DNA of 64,000 nt from Verticillium longisporum. Taxonomy: Eukaryota; Ascomycota; Sordariomycetes; Glomerellales; Plectosphaerellaceae. This document shows positions 30,537 to 42,217 of this stretch, one piece after another; within the stretch, counting starts at the first letter, position 1; the number at the start of each line of letters is the position of its first letter. Below the pieces are notes generated by a model that had not been told where the DNA came from, did not search any database, and was given only the letters and a program-made list of their open reading frames with translations. The stretch covers positions 2,294,001-2,358,000 of the forward strand of contig JAETXT010000013.1 of NCBI GenBank assembly GCA_019188255.1. Reading direction: 5' to 3'. The translations under genes and the position numbers were made by a program.

Positions 30537-32927
30537 ATGGAGAAGCCCCTGGCTCTCAACCCAGACGAGCGACGCGCCGTCATCGGCCTCGACTACTTCA
30601 CCTGGCAGGAAAACATCCCCAAGGAGTTCCCCCGCAATGTCAACCTCGACAACTGCCCCGGAGACCCTGTTGAGTGTCTCTTCAACGGCCTCCCTCCGAT
30701 CTTGATCGACGACTCTGGCGTTTCCTCCGTTGGCCGTGACAGCGATATGTCTGCCATGGAGTACGACCGCAGATTTGCTCATGCCGTTTGGCCGTTTGCC
30801 AACTCGGACCTCAGAAACCTCTTGCACACTTCTGATCCCATGATCCTGCCCCTTTGGCAGGTTGCCCGCTCTGCCTTTTCCGTCTACGAGCAGAACAACA
30901 ATACCATTCGCAACGCCTTCATGCAGGGCCTGGCGCAGCTGCGCGACCAGACCCCTCAGGTTGGCAAAACCAACCAGGACGCTGCTGACAACGCACCCAT
31001 CAGCAACAAGGTCAAGTGGATCGCCTACTGTGCCTGGATCGCCGCCGGTCGCGCCGACCACGTCGCCCCTATCCCGGACCGTCGTTTCGCCAAGGACTCG
31101 ATGGACATTGAACTGACCTCTCACCGTGGCGTTTGTGCCTTTTGCGGTGCCAAGCCCTTTGAAGAGCAGCCCGTCCGCGGGCCTGCCCCGCGCATCGTCA
31201 AGTGCAGCGGCTGCTACGTCGACGAGCTGCCCAACATTACCCAGCAGTATTGCAACTGTACCTGCTCCAAGAAGGACTGGAAGGACAACCACTACTATGC
31301 GTGCCGTCAGCGCTGTGGCTTTCTCCGGAGCGCCTTCCTCCTCCGCAACATGGCTGACATGTTCATGAAGGCCTCGTACAGCGGCATCTCCTCGGTGCAC
31401 ATTCGAGACTATCCCGATTTTGCGAGCACCGCCTTGAAGCCTGGCGGTCCCCTCGACAGCACCGGTCCGACTCGTATCAGCTCGCCCGACGCTTGCTGCG
31501 AGGAGGTCTGGACCGGCGGAAGTGTCTTCCCCCAAAAGTACGTCGACGCAATCGACGACAGCCCTGCCTGGGCCGCCCGTCTCGCGCAGGATGCGGGCGA
31601 TGACTACCTCAGACATCTCCACGGCATCATCATTGACACTCTCCACGGTAAGCTGTTCGTCCTCTGTGTCCGAGTCGACTCCAGGCTAACAGACGCAGCG
31701 CACTGCTCCCAGGTCGTCGAGATGTACGTCTACGCCCGCAACGCCGGCACCGTGCTCCACCTCGGAACCGACTACCACAAGGAGAACGGCGACATCCAAG
31801 CCGCCAAGGGCAAGAATCCCATGTTCTGGCCTCACCCGGTACTCTACTGCAAGCTGAAGCCCACGGGCTACAAGGACAAGGGCAAAGAGTGGATCATCGA
31901 CCTCCACTGTGCCAAGTACGGCTGGAAGGAATACGTCCTCCCCTTTGACGCCTACTTCAGGACCCGCGTCGCCTCGAGCTTCATCGCCCGAGCCTTCAAG
32001 GAGGCGCCCGAACACTGGTGCCCCTGGGAGGAGAAGGGCCGCCGCCGCGCCCGCTACAATCTCGGCCACTACATCCACAACGCCATTATCAAGTTCATGA
32101 ACGACACGGCCAAGCTCAAGGTCCCCTTTGAGATGACCCGCGTCAAAGACGTCAGCGAGTGGAAGAAGCTCAGCAAGGGCTTCCTCGACGTCTTTGAAAA
32201 GGCTGCCTTGGAGGGGGCCCAGAAGATCCGCCAGTCGGCCACCCATCGTCAGTTTCTCTACTACCAGCACAACAGCTACGGCCCCGAGTACGGTGTCGGC
32301 GTCACCAACAATAAGGTCGAGGTCTCCTTCTTCAACCCCATCTGGCTCACTCCCGAGCAGTGGGCCGAAGACTTTTCCGAGCTCGAGACGATCCTTTTTG
32401 CCGACCAGTCCCCCGGCGCCCTCACCCGCTACAGCGTCTGCCGCTGGATCAAGCGTGTCAAGGCCCGTGCCGAGCATCACGACGAGATGTGTCTCGCCAA
32501 GCCTGAGATCAAGCCGTTTGATTACCAGGACCTCATCGGCAACATGACAAAGTACTTTGACATTGGCGAGGGCATGTCCCTCGAGCATACCGGTGCCATT
32601 GTCGAGACGCACCTCATCAGAGACGGCACCGTGCCCGAGGCCGACCTGAGGAAGATTGTCGATGACGAGATCAGAAAGGGCGCTCTCCACAATAGGGAGG
32701 CCGCAGACATGCTTCGAGCCGGCCCTAGCGCCACCACGACCGGTGCCACCGGAAAGACTCGTTCTGCCAAAATTCAGGCTGCTGGAGACGCCGAGGAGGA
32801 CAACCTTGATGAAGAGAGCATCGACAGTGCCGATGCGGCCCGACGGGCCAAGAAGAACAAGAAGAAGAGAGACAAGAAGAAGGCAAAGAAGGCCGCCGCC
32901 AAGGATGAGACAGCGGCCAACGAGTAA
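30537..32927 (+). CDS. Large MYND-like zinc-finger protein
   Basis: Exons 30537-31647 and 31699-32927 join in frame to 779 residues. The 51-bp intron has a GTAAGC donor, a CTAAC branch and a CAG acceptor. It is a multiple of three without stop, so retention would add 17 residues. A MYND-like finger at about 200-258 has the cysteine pairs CAFC and CSGC, then YCNCTCSKKDWKDNHYYAC. The rest has no domain I can name; it includes WIIDLHCAKYGWKEYVLPFD and a long helical middle. It ends in an acidic stretch followed by a lysine-rich tail (RRAKKNKKKRDKKKAKK), a likely nuclear or nucleolar signal. MYND fingers bind proline-rich peptides. The start at MEKPLALNPDERR is preferred over an upstream in-frame ATG at 30462. 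Confidence 0.8.
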   Translation: MEKPLALNPDERRAVIGLDYFTWQENIPKEFPRNVNLDNCPGDPVECLFNGLPPILIDDSGVSSVGRDSDMSAMEYDRRFAHAVWPFANSDLRNLLHTSDPMILPLWQVARSAFSVYEQNNNTIRNAFMQGLAQLRDQTPQVGKTNQDAADNAPISNKVKWIAYCAWIAAGRADHVAPIPDRRFAKDSMDIELTSHRGVCAFCGAKPFEEQPVRGPAPRIVKCSGCYVDELPNITQQYCNCTCSKKDWKDNHYYACRQRCGFLRSAFLLRNMADMFMKASYSGISSVHIRDYPDFASTALKPGGPLDSTGPTRISSPDACCEEVWTGGSVFPQKYVDAIDDSPAWAARLAQDAGDDYLRHLHGIIIDTLHGKLFVLCVRVDSRLTDAAHCSQVVEMYVYARNAGTVLHLGTDYHKENGDIQAAKGKNPMFWPHPVLYCKLKPTGYKDKGKEWIIDLHCAKYGWKEYVLPFDAYFRTRVASSFIARAFKEAPEHWCPWEEKGRRRARYNLGHYIHNAIIKFMNDTAKLKVPFEMTRVKDVSEWKKLSKGFLDVFEKAALEGAQKIRQSATHRQFLYYQHNSYGPEYGVGVTNNKVEVSFFNPIWLTPEQWAEDFSELETILFADQSPGALTRYSVCRWIKRVKARAEHHDEMCLAKPEIKPFDYQDLIGNMTKYFDIGEGMSLEHTGAIVETHLIRDGTVPEADLRKIVDDEIRKGALHNREAADMLRAGPSATTTGATGKTRSAKIQAAGDAEEDNLDEESIDSADAARRAKKNKKKRDKKKAKKAAAKDETAANE

Positions 32928-33395
32928 AAACAGTTTGCTTTTGTAGTAGTAGCTTAACCTCTTCTTGACCTTGATTACTTGGCTGTGGCAAGGTACGTAG
33001 CATAGCAGAATGATTGCAACACGAATGTCGTGTATTTACTGCTCACATCATGCGCCGTCACAAAGTGAACGAGTTATGATCATAATGTCAATTAGGGACC
33101 TAGTGTCCTCGAACGCTACTGTACACTCGCCGCTGATCGTAAAGCAGAAAAGGAGGCGCCGACGTGGGCTACACCCCCTTATGCCACATCCCCTACCTCG
33201 TGCCGAAGCAGAACGAAAACCCTGAATCATTCATGTCAAGAAACCATTTCGCAACGCGGGGTGTAATTGAAAGAGCAAACGGAAAGCCAATTTTGGTCAT
33301 TCTTCGTGAATCCATGAAGTAGAGAGGGGCAAACATCTGGACCGCCAAGTTCATGTGTCGCCACGAAGTGCTGGTTGCATGATGAGATGAGCTGC
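32928..33395. other. Convergent intergenic region
   Basis: 3' flanks of the MYND and Ish1 genes. Nothing else is seen. Confidence 0.5.
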
Positions 33396-35306
33396 TTACA
33401 GCTCGGCCTTGGCCCTCTTCTCAGCCTCGAAAGCCTTCTTCTCGGCAGCATCGGCGCCGATGCCGACCTGGTGAGCAAACCAGGCAAAGGTGTCGCGGAC
33501 AGAGTCTCTAATCTTAGCGAAGATGGTCTCCGAAGGCGACGGGGGGCCGTGCTTGAAGTAGTTGTAGTTCTTGCGGGCGGCGGCACGAAGCTCGTCAACA
33601 GTCGAGGTCTGAGGAACGGGGATGCCATAGCTGTCGAGGTAGCTCTTGAGCTCGCTCTCGCTCCAGGTGTCAAAGACGGTGCCCTTGGCAGAGCCGGTAG
33701 CTTGGGCAAAGTAACTGGTGACGGAGGCGTACGTATCGCCGCCGGCAGCAGAAGCAGAGGCGTAGCCAGACTGCGCAGCGTTGACGAGTTCGTCACGGGT
33801 AACGTCCTTCTTCTCGGTGAGTTTCTTGGAAGCAGCGTCACCGTTCTTGGCGAGGTACGACTTCAGGTTGTCGAGCGAGAAGTCGTCGTAGGTCCAGGCG
33901 CTCCAGCCAGTGGCAGCCTTGTGGGAGTTCTTGCGGACAAGAGCGCGGAGCTCATCAGTCTTGGAGCCCTGGGGAACGGGAATACCGCGAGCGTCGAGGT
34001 AGCCCTTGAGACGGCTCTCGGACCAAAAGTTGACGGCCTCACCAAAAGCCTCCTGAGCAGCGGCCGAAGCCGAGTCGGTAGCCTGAGCATACTGGTTGCC
34101 GGCGCTAGAAGTGGCGGCACCGTAGGCGCTGGCGGCCTTTCCTGAGATGTTGTCGTTGAGGAAGTCGGCACGGTTCTTGCGGACCAGGGCGCGAAGCTCG
34201 TTGACCTTGGAACCTTGGGGGACTGTCACTGTTAGTTACCCGATGATCATGTATCGATGCGGCAACACATACCGCTGATGCCGTTCTTGTCGGCAAACTC
34301 CATGCGCTGAGGCTCGCTCCAGGCGTCGATAGTCTGGTCAGTCAGGGTGGCGTAGGGCTTCTGGGCGCTGGCGGGGGGACTGGCGGCCTGGTCCTGGAGC
34401 TTGAGGCCGGCGAGACGGGAGTTGCGGGGGACAGAGGCAATGAGACGGTCACGCTACACAAAAAGTCAGTGGTGTTCTGCGGACATTTCTCTCGGAACGG
34501 GCTTACGTTGGAGGGCTGGGGAGCGGGGAAACCGTGAGTGTCGAGCCACTCCTTCAGGTCAGACTCTGGAGAGCAGGTCAGCATGAACTCACGGGGGGAA
34601 GGTGTACAAAGTACATACCAGACCAGGTCTCGTACAGCCAGTTGCCGGGGTAGGCAGCAGCACCATTGGCCTTCTGGGCGACGGTCTCGTAGCTGGAGCG
34701 GACCTTCTGGAGAAGGCTGTCACGCTTGCGGGGTTGGGGAACTGCGGTACGCACGTCAGAGCGTGTCACACAAAAATTACGTCATTGAAGCAGCCGCCAC
34801 AAAACTCACCAGGAACGCCGTGTTTGTCGGCACATTTCTTCAGCTCGCTGACGGTCCAGGTGCCGAAGACCCAGTCCTTGACGCTGGCCCAGGCGGTTTG
34901 GGCCTGGTCGCCCGTCTCGTACCAGGAGGACTGGACCTGGTTGATGAGGGAGTCCTTGGTGGCCTCGGCGCCCTTCTGAGTCTCGACGCCCTTGGCCTTG
35001 AGGTAGCTTTGGAGGCTGTCAGCATCCCACGAGTTGTAGGGCTTGACGGCGTAGTTCTCCCAGTTATCCTGGATGAGCTTCTCTAGATCCTTGCGGTCCG
35101 CGGGTGTGGGGTATGGGACGTCGTGGTCGGATAGCCAGCGCTCGAGTTCCGTCTCATGCCACTTGTTGTAAGCTTGCGACTGTCAGTATGGCCCATTCGT
35201 TCCCTCTTGCCAAACAAGTCCACTCACCGGCCTTGGAGAACCACGAGCTGGCGACGACGCCCTGGGTGGCCAGAGCCGCCGTCAAGACGGTGGAGAGAAA
35301 ACGCAT
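33396..35306 (-). CDS. Ish1/Msc1-domain protein of the nuclear envelope/ER
   Basis: Six exons (35306-35228, 35172-34810, 34741-34619, 34565-34507, 34453-34273, 34222-33396) join in frame to 543 residues. The signal peptide is MRFLSTVLTAALATQGVVAS. At least six Ish1 repeats follow, each built like W-S-E-S-E-L-K-S-Y-L-D with G-I-P-V-P-Q and D-E-L-R-A-L-V-R-K-N (for example SLDNLKSYLAKNG and SESRLKGYLDARGIPVPQGS). S. pombe Ish1 is a stress-induced nuclear envelope protein and yeast Msc1 affects meiotic recombination. The biochemical role is unknown. The third exon boundary set keeps repeats in register, which supports the splicing. Confidence 0.92.
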
Positions 35307-36438
35307 GACTGCGAAATGTGACCTTTCGTTGAACAGGTGCAGTGGTGATACGTTTCGGGGTGCTTGGTCAAAAGGCCAAGTAGCTGGAGGGATGGATGAT
35401 GTAGGAGAGGGGGGCAGGCAGAAGAGGTTTCGCCAAGTGGGAGGTGCGTTGGTTTTGTTGGTGAAGAATATGTCTCCAGGCTTTGTGAGGGGAGGAAGGG
35501 AGAGACACGGAGGAACGCTTGGACTGATGGAAGGTAGACGAATCAATCACGTCACAGGTTCGTTGCTTTGTTGTGGCGGGCCAGAATGGCGGGCAGGACC
35601 ATTACACACTTCATAGGCAGGCGGCAGGCGGCAGGCGAGAGCTCGTGGGGAAAGAGGAACAGTGGGAGGAACTTGCTGTGGCTGATGATGTGACTGGTAA
35701 ATGCCGTCACCCTTTGGGCCTTTGGGCCTTTGGGAGCATGTCTCACGACCGGGCTGCCTGTCTCCCGTCTACAGAGGCCACGCCGGTTGGTCCAGCCCGC
35801 AATCGACCCGGAGCACAATCAGAAATGTCCAGAATCCCCCCAACAACGGGGTGTCCCAGCACACCAGAATTCGTGCCACATGTCGCGATGATCAGCTCGA
35901 ATCGCGATGACAGGAGCTCTACAGCCACTCAGAGAGCTCCTCAAGAGCTTGCGCTGTGACATGACGTCGAGGCCCCAGAGTGGTTGGGAGCTTATGCTCC
36001 GGTGATGTCATCTGGCCTGTTTGCGGTTAGAGGATCCTTTAGTTGCATGTGATATTCTCTTAATATATACAATGCTATATCGAGACTAAGTACTGCTTTC
36101 AACGATTTGACTACCAGAAATCCTGTCAATCCAGGGGTTTTCATCTCTCATCGACACTGCTGCAGCAATGATGCTGATTATCATTCGTTTCGGTAGCATT
36201 CGACCGATAGACTTGCACTATGCAGCAGGCCTTGCTAGTCACATGGGATGGCGGCTATGTCGGGTAGCTCTGGAGCTCAAGAGGTCAACAGCATCAACAA
36301 TAGTGATCCTCACGAGCACGTTCATTTCTCGATTCTTATCCCAGTCAGATCACAAGTTTTAATGTCCAATTCTCAATACAGCCTCATAATCATACAAATC
36401 GGACCACATCTGCCGTTTCCATCTCCAACTACCATCAT
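35307..36438. other. Intergenic region
   Basis: The Ish1 promoter side contains a (TTTGGGCC)-like triple repeat near 35712-35732. No supported gene. Confidence 0.45.
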
Positions 36439-36791
36439 TTATTCGTCAACGCCGGAGGGGTTGTTGCAGAGGATACCCTGGTCAAGCTAAAGGAACAACC
36501 ATCAGTCACAGATTCAGTCAGGGCCAGCAGAAGAGCACGTACAAGGGGAAGCACGCAGCAGCGCGCACGCTGTCCAATGGTCGCGCAAGTGGCCTGGAAC
36601 TCAGAGGCGTTGGTGGGGACCGCGGGGGGCTCGCCGCAGTCGAGGTTGGCGACGCCGAGGACATCGGTCGCGCAGCACTGAGCGCTGCCGTACAGGCCAC
36701 TGCAGGGGATGTAGACCTGGCGGTCCTCAACGACGGGGGCCGCGAGGGCGAGCGAGGCAAAGAGAGCAGTGGTGACGGTGAAGAACTGCAT
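36439..36791 (-). CDS. Class II hydrophobin 2
   Basis: Exons 36791-36543 and 36486-36439 join in frame to 98 residues, the usual length. The 56-bp intron lies between the CC pair and the last Cys, the same place as the second intron of the other hydrophobin. The signal peptide is MQFFTVTTALFASLALAAP. The cysteine pattern is C-x8-CC-x11-C-x16-C-x8-CC-x10-C, complete only after splicing to the TTTAG|CTTGACCAG acceptor. The first Cys spacing is one shorter than in hydrophobin 1. The protein is secreted and forms amphipathic layers on aerial hyphae and spores. Confidence 0.95.
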
Positions 36792-38810
36792 ATTGATGGT
36801 AGATATTGGAAAGGGCAAGGTAGGTTGAAGGCTGAAGTGTCAAGTGGTTTGATGTCGAAGACCTTTTGAGGATGAGCTGATGATGAGAAGGAATGGTATC
36901 AAGAATTGGAGGATATGGCCTCCATTTATACACGATCAGAGCTGCCTCCTCATCCTGTTGTCTTGATGACGGAGTAGACCATTAAACTCGAGATGGCAAC
37001 ATTGAGCCGCTCAGCATTACGTCTGCCCCCATCAAAGACGGGGATCGGCATCTCGACAAGGCGTCCTAGGGCGTCTTAGCATGCGGTATTCCCGATAGGA
37101 GAGAGGGGCAAGGGGGCGCCGTTCCTGGTTGAAGGAAAACGGTAGGATGAAAGCACAAGCGTCTCATTCCCTTGAACCCGGGGAAGCCAACCAGTGCAGG
37201 CATCCCTGCCGCAGGGTCGCATTGGCCAGAACCATCAAGCTGCTGATGATCGTTCCTGGATACGGAGTGGCAGACGGACACCTCGAGCTGAAAGTTCTCC
37301 GGCAGTGTTTCTTGGTGGTGGCCTCGATGATGCTTGAGGAAAGTCGCATAGCATAAAACAGGTAAAAGTGGGTGACGGGTGTCTGTTCACTCTGATGGCT
37401 GCCCAGCAGCTGCTTTAGGGCATTTCTGCAATTGTACGCCAAGAGGGACAATTTCTTCCGATTGTTTGCAATCTCTGAGGGATGACAAGAGTTGATGATA
37501 GAACGAATATTCAGTGTCCCTGCGTCTGCACTCTCAGAGAGCCGCACTTTCAGGTACCCCTGGCTGCCTCCAAAAAACCGTCATGACTGCAACATACCCC
37601 AAGCCAGAGGTTGACAGTCCGAAAGAGAACCTGCTTTGGGGTTATGCCCCCTGCATCATATTTGCCGGGTAGCCACACCCAAACCGCCTTGGCATTCATG
37701 TGCCATGAGATCGTCGGCCTCTTGACCGTCGTCAGTGGACGCAGTGTGATTGTGGCGCTTCTCTCCTGTCGATGGGCTGTGGCTGAGGAGGACGAGCAAG
37801 GGGAAGATCATCCAGCATAGGTAGGTGAATGTTCACTTTTTCTGTGAGAAAGATCTGCCCTTCATTTCAGCTTCGCTTGTCGGGAATTTTCCTAACAATA
37901 GAATCAAGCGAGTCGAGTCAATGAAATAGAGTATTTACCCAATTTTCCGCCGTGCGACAGAGGGCCATTCTGCATAATTATTCGCAGCCTGCTCATCCAC
38001 TGTATTCCGTCACGATCGTGCCGTACTGCTACAGAGACCCGACCCAGGCGGCACGGCAGTATGTCCCGGACGGGCGATACCAACGTCATGGTCTCGGCCA
38101 CGCCATGCCTACGAAGCGCCACCTGACAACACATGGTGAGCCCCATGTGCCAGTTCTGCCCAAAGGAAATACTCGCCACGCACACACCAGCGATGTAACA
38201 TCACATTCAGGCCGAGAGCTTGGAGCGACCACGAGCGGTGCGGTGTCGGTGCGCCACATTTCCCGACAGCAGTAACGATCGTCTACGAAAGGGTTGGGCT
38301 AGACTTTGTGGCTGTCGAGTGAAGATGCGAAGCCAGGGGAGGGCCACGATGCGGAATGTTTGGTAGGCGCCCAGCCGTTCAATGAGCAGGCCCATCGCCC
38401 GTGGTTGGGCCTACGCAACAAGGTTGCATCCCGGACCGTGCTCACACTCTTGGTTCTGGAAGAAGCAAAACGGCCGAGCAGACCTTCTGCCGCGGGACAC
38501 CCTTCCACAAGGCCATCGTGTGCTGCTGGCGAGCTCTTTCCCCAAAACGGTCATGTGGATAGTGATGCACTGGTAATTTCAACAACGCTCTGAGCACCGT
38601 GCTCCTCCATTCTTCCCCCGCCCGCCAGAACGAGCAGCGCGTCTGCCCGTGATAATCGTACAAAGGTCTATGGCAGCAGGAACCTCTATGATCCATCCTC
38701 TTCCCGGGCCCAGAAACCGTGCGCCGCGCTTGACAGGGCCAGGTGCATGGTAGTCCTCATCCTCCTCACGCAACGTGGGACCGCGATGCTCGTAATCCTC
38801 GTTCCTTCCT
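36792..38810. other. Long intergenic region
   Basis: About 2 kb between hydrophobin 2 and the 3' end of rpt5. No gene, RNA or repeat that I can support apart from the TATA box. Confidence 0.4.
36924..36930 (-). promoter_or_regulatory. TATA box of hydrophobin 2
   Basis: TATAAAT on the minus strand about 133 bp upstream of the start codon, the same arrangement as for hydrophobin 1. Confidence 0.5.
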
Positions 38811-40369
38811 CTAAGCGTAAAAGTTGACAGTCTGTCCATGGTTAGCATAGATCCCAGCGTGGCCACTGTGAGTACAGTACGTACATCCTTCTTCTTCGCT
38901 TGAACCTCCGCAATGGCATCGACGTAGTGCTCGTGGCCGATCTTTTCTTTGCCACCTCGCAGCGCAATCATGCCCGCCTCAACGCACACCGCCTTGAGCA
39001 TGGCGCCACCAAACTCGTCAGTGCTGCGCGCCAGCTCGTCCCAGTTGACGGCAGGGTCCACCCTCATCTTGCGTGAGTGAATCTTGAGAATCTGAGCGCG
39101 GGCCTCCTCGTTTGGCAGCGGGAATTCAATCTTGCGATCGAGACGGCCAGAACGTAGCAGCGCGGGGTCGAGCACGTCCACACGGTTCGTCGCTGCGAGC
39201 ACCTTGATGCGGTCATCCGACGCGAAACCGTCCAGCTGGTTGAGGAGCTCCAACATGGTTCGCTGCACCTCACGATCACCACTCTTCTCGCTGTCGAATC
39301 GCTTCGTGCCGACGGCGTCCAACTCGTCGATGAAGATAATCGCAGGCGCCTTCTCCTTGGCCAGAGCAAAGCAGTCGCGCACCAGCTTCGCACCGTCACC
39401 AATGAACATCTGCACCAGCTGGGGGCCAGCTAGCTTGAGGAACGTGGCGTCCGTCTGAGCAGCGCAAGCTCGCGCGAGCAGCGTCTTGCCGGTTCCGGGA
39501 GGTCCGTACATCAGAGCACCTATGTCTGTCAGTCAAAGTTCCGTGTGTCTCCTCTTGGTCATGACGTACCCTTGGGGGCCTTGATGCCAATCTTCTTGAA
39601 ACGGTCAGCCTCCTTCATCGGCCACACAATGGCCTCGACGAGCTCCTCAATCTGCTTGTCCAGACCACCAACATCGGTGTACTTTTCCGTCGGCTTCTCG
39701 TCAACCTCCATGGCCTTGACACGGCTGTCGTACTCGGCAGGGAGTGTGTCGAGAATGAGGTACGAGTCCTTGTTGACACCAATGAGGTCGCCAGGCTTCA
39801 GAGTTGCGGGATCGACGAGGCCGATCAGCGGCAGGAAGATGGTCTGTCGTTTGGACGTCTTGATGACGGCGGACTTGCCGACGCGCGTGGCGTCGAGGTC
39901 AATGTTGGCGCCCTCTTCGGAGGACTCTGCTGTGGGGTCGAGATCCAGGAGCTCGACAACGTTGCCGACGAGATACGGTAATTGCCTGGGAGCCGTTGAT
40001 CAGCAAGGGACGGCGGCGGCAAAACAGACACTGCACTAGAGGTTCCTACCTGTTGTTGGCAATCTTATCGTTGTTCTCCTTAATCTTCTCGCCCATGGTC
40101 GCCTTCTCGTGCGTCAAGTGCTGCACTTCGCTGCGCATAATCCTAGAGTCGTTCTCCAACAGGCGTTTGCGGGTCTGGATGTCCTGGGTGCTGAGGCCCA
40201 GAATCTCGTCGTCGAGAACGTCCTCCTCGTCCTCGGCATCCTCCATTTCGGCATCGTCATTGGCATCAGCGACAGTGGCCTGGCGGTCCTTATCCTTGTC
40301 GCCGTCGTCCTTCTTCTTGTCGTCCTGGTCCCGCCTGTTGACGTCGCCGAGGTCTTCGAGGGACGACAT
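38811..40369 (-). CDS. rpt5: 26S proteasome regulatory ATPase Rpt5
   Basis: One of six AAA ATPases of the 19S base that unfold substrates and open the 20S gate. Four exons (40369-40050, 39985-39570, 39519-38885, 38831-38811) join in frame to 463 residues. Visible parts are an acidic/basic N-terminus ([18 protein letters not shown]), the coiled coil, the OB region, Walker [12 protein letters not shown], Walker [12 protein letters not shown] and sensor [20 protein letters not shown]. The last exon is only 21 nt and supplies the C-terminus TVNFYA, the HbYX-type tail that docks in the alpha-ring pocket. Without that splice the tail would be lost, so the exon call is strong. Confidence 0.95.
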
Positions 40370-40963
40370 GATGGTGATGTGGCGGGTAGGGGCGTGTGAT
40401 GCAGATTAGGCAAGGGTGGTTCGAGATGCGCGAGACGAAGCAGGTCGAGAGGGCGTGCTGGCGTCAACGGCAGGCGTGATGGGGATGGCGGAGGGAGACG
40501 TGGTGGTGTTGTGGTTTGTTGAGTGATTGAAGTAGCGAGTGGCCGTGGAAAGCTTCCGAGCTGTATCGACCCTTGAGCTGCAAGTGCAAGGCAAGCAACG
40601 TCGCGTAATCATCTGGCAGGCCTGCCCTGGCCCGTGCACGGGCTTCCCTTTGGAGCCTTATGGAGGAAAGATGATCCAAGACCGTGCGTCGGCAGGCTTG
40701 CACTGTAAATGACACGGTACATCCGGAAAGACGATGAGATGGAGCTGATAACGGACATGAATGCAAGAAGTCCAGGGACGAGACGAAAGCCCAGGATCCG
40801 CTGATGACGATGGATACTACGCAATAAATACAGTACACGCCAGCACGACACGCCTGCCACGAGGTATAAGGATGCTCAGCGCCAGACAGAATGCCAAACA
40901 CGCCCCATTAATACGACACCATCACACCCAGTCCAGCCCGGCCCTCGCTGCTGGCGTCCAACC
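40370..40963. other. Intergenic region
   Basis: The rpt5 promoter and the 3' side of the Tic20-like gene. No other feature. Confidence 0.45.
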
Positions 40964-41618
40964 CTACTCGTCGTCCAGAATGTTGCTCGCTATGCGGCCA
41001 ATGATGGGCAACTCAAACCTGTCCAGCGTGTCGGCGTCCTGATACGCTCGCATGGCGAGCCATACCATGGCGAAGAGGTCGCCCAGGAAGAAGAGCCAGC
41101 TTAGAAACCTCGAGAAGGAGAAGATGAGGTGAATGACTAGTATCGCCGTGAACAAGAGACTTGCCTGCCACGCGTGAAACCTGTGGTCGTTAGCAAGGGA
41201 AGCCTTCACCTGAGCACCTCCCGAGACTATCACATACCTCACATAGTCGCTATTCCGCTCCCCGATCAGCAGCAGGATGGCGCCCAGCGGCGGCAGCGCA
41301 AGGTATGCCGCGCAGGCCTCGTAGTCGAGCCTTATACCCAGACTTGTATCAAACTCGCTTACGCCCTCGCGATGCGCATCTGCCACCGGGTATGCGCCTG
41401 GCAGGCTGGGTTGCCAGCTACGCTGCGGCTGTGGGTGCTGGAGCGGCGGCGGGGGCTGGCTGTACTGGTCTTGCTGGTATTGGTGCTGAAAACCACCGGG
41501 GGCGGCAGAGGGGGAGAGAACGGGCGACGGAAATCCGCCGATGCGCGGGGGAGGTCGGTTGAGGCGACAGGGCGCGCTCGCGTTCGGGCGGGGAGGACTG
41601 GTAGGGTGCGAAGTCCAT
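40964..41618 (-). CDS. Tic20/DUF4870-like multi-pass membrane protein, frame uncertain near the N-terminus
   Basis: The conserved part is clear: SLGIRLDYEACAAYLALPPLGA, IGERNSDYVRFHAWQASLLF, then hydrophobic segments and ADTLDRFELPIIGRIASNILDDE at the end. The exon boundary is at 41238/41180 with a 57-bp stop-free intron (CTAAC branch). The best start is MDFAPYQSSPPERERALSP at 41618, but its frame differs from the main frame. One base too many in the GGGGG run at 41547-41551 or a nearby run would explain it and give 198 residues. Alternatively the main frame is open up to an ATG at 41782, but that stretch looks like 5' leader. The function is unknown; three to four membrane segments are predicted. 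Confidence 0.7.
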
Positions 41619-42217
41619 CGTGGGAGCTCTCGTGATGTTGTGTCGAAGCAGATCACGGCGTTGACAGCATTCCGCGGTGCTGATAACAAGTATGCGTAGC
41701 GATCCGGTTGTGCGTCTTGTCTGGAAGAGAGCTTTGAGCTGTCTGTTGCCTGGAGCTTGGTGGTTGGAGAGTGGCTGATCAAGGTGATACGTCAGCGTTG
41801 CGATGCTGGATGCTGGTGGTTTAGGGTCCGGATGTCGGGCCGCGTGCTGTCGCTGTTGTTACAGGGGCGCAGGCCGCGAACGCCAGCGCCCGTTCAGGCG
41901 TACCTGGGGAAGTGGGGCCCATGCATCACTGGAGAGGCGCTATTTGGAGTCACGTTGAGCCACAAGTACGAGATAATACTGAGCTCTCCATTCGATAAAG
42001 ATTGACTGGTGACTCCGAGACGAAGACCTTCGGCTTGAATCGAAACTAGTACTGGTCAGGATGGTGTACCTCACATTTGGTGCAGGAACAGAACGGCGTA
42101 AGGTACAGTGATCTGGCATATCCATCTATCAAATGCCCTTACGAGCATTGTACATTTGTTCGTACAGCTCCCGCAAGCCTTCTATAGTACAGTAATACAT
42201 TGTGCAGCCGCCACTGA
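41619..42217. other. Intergenic region
   Basis: Promoter side of the Tic20-like gene and 3' side of the uL10m gene. Nothing else is seen. Confidence 0.45.

Noticed and set aside
30300..31646. 448-codon minus-strand open frame
   Set aside because: Exactly antisense to the MYND gene, Gly/Val/Asp-rich as expected of a shadow of G+C-biased codons.
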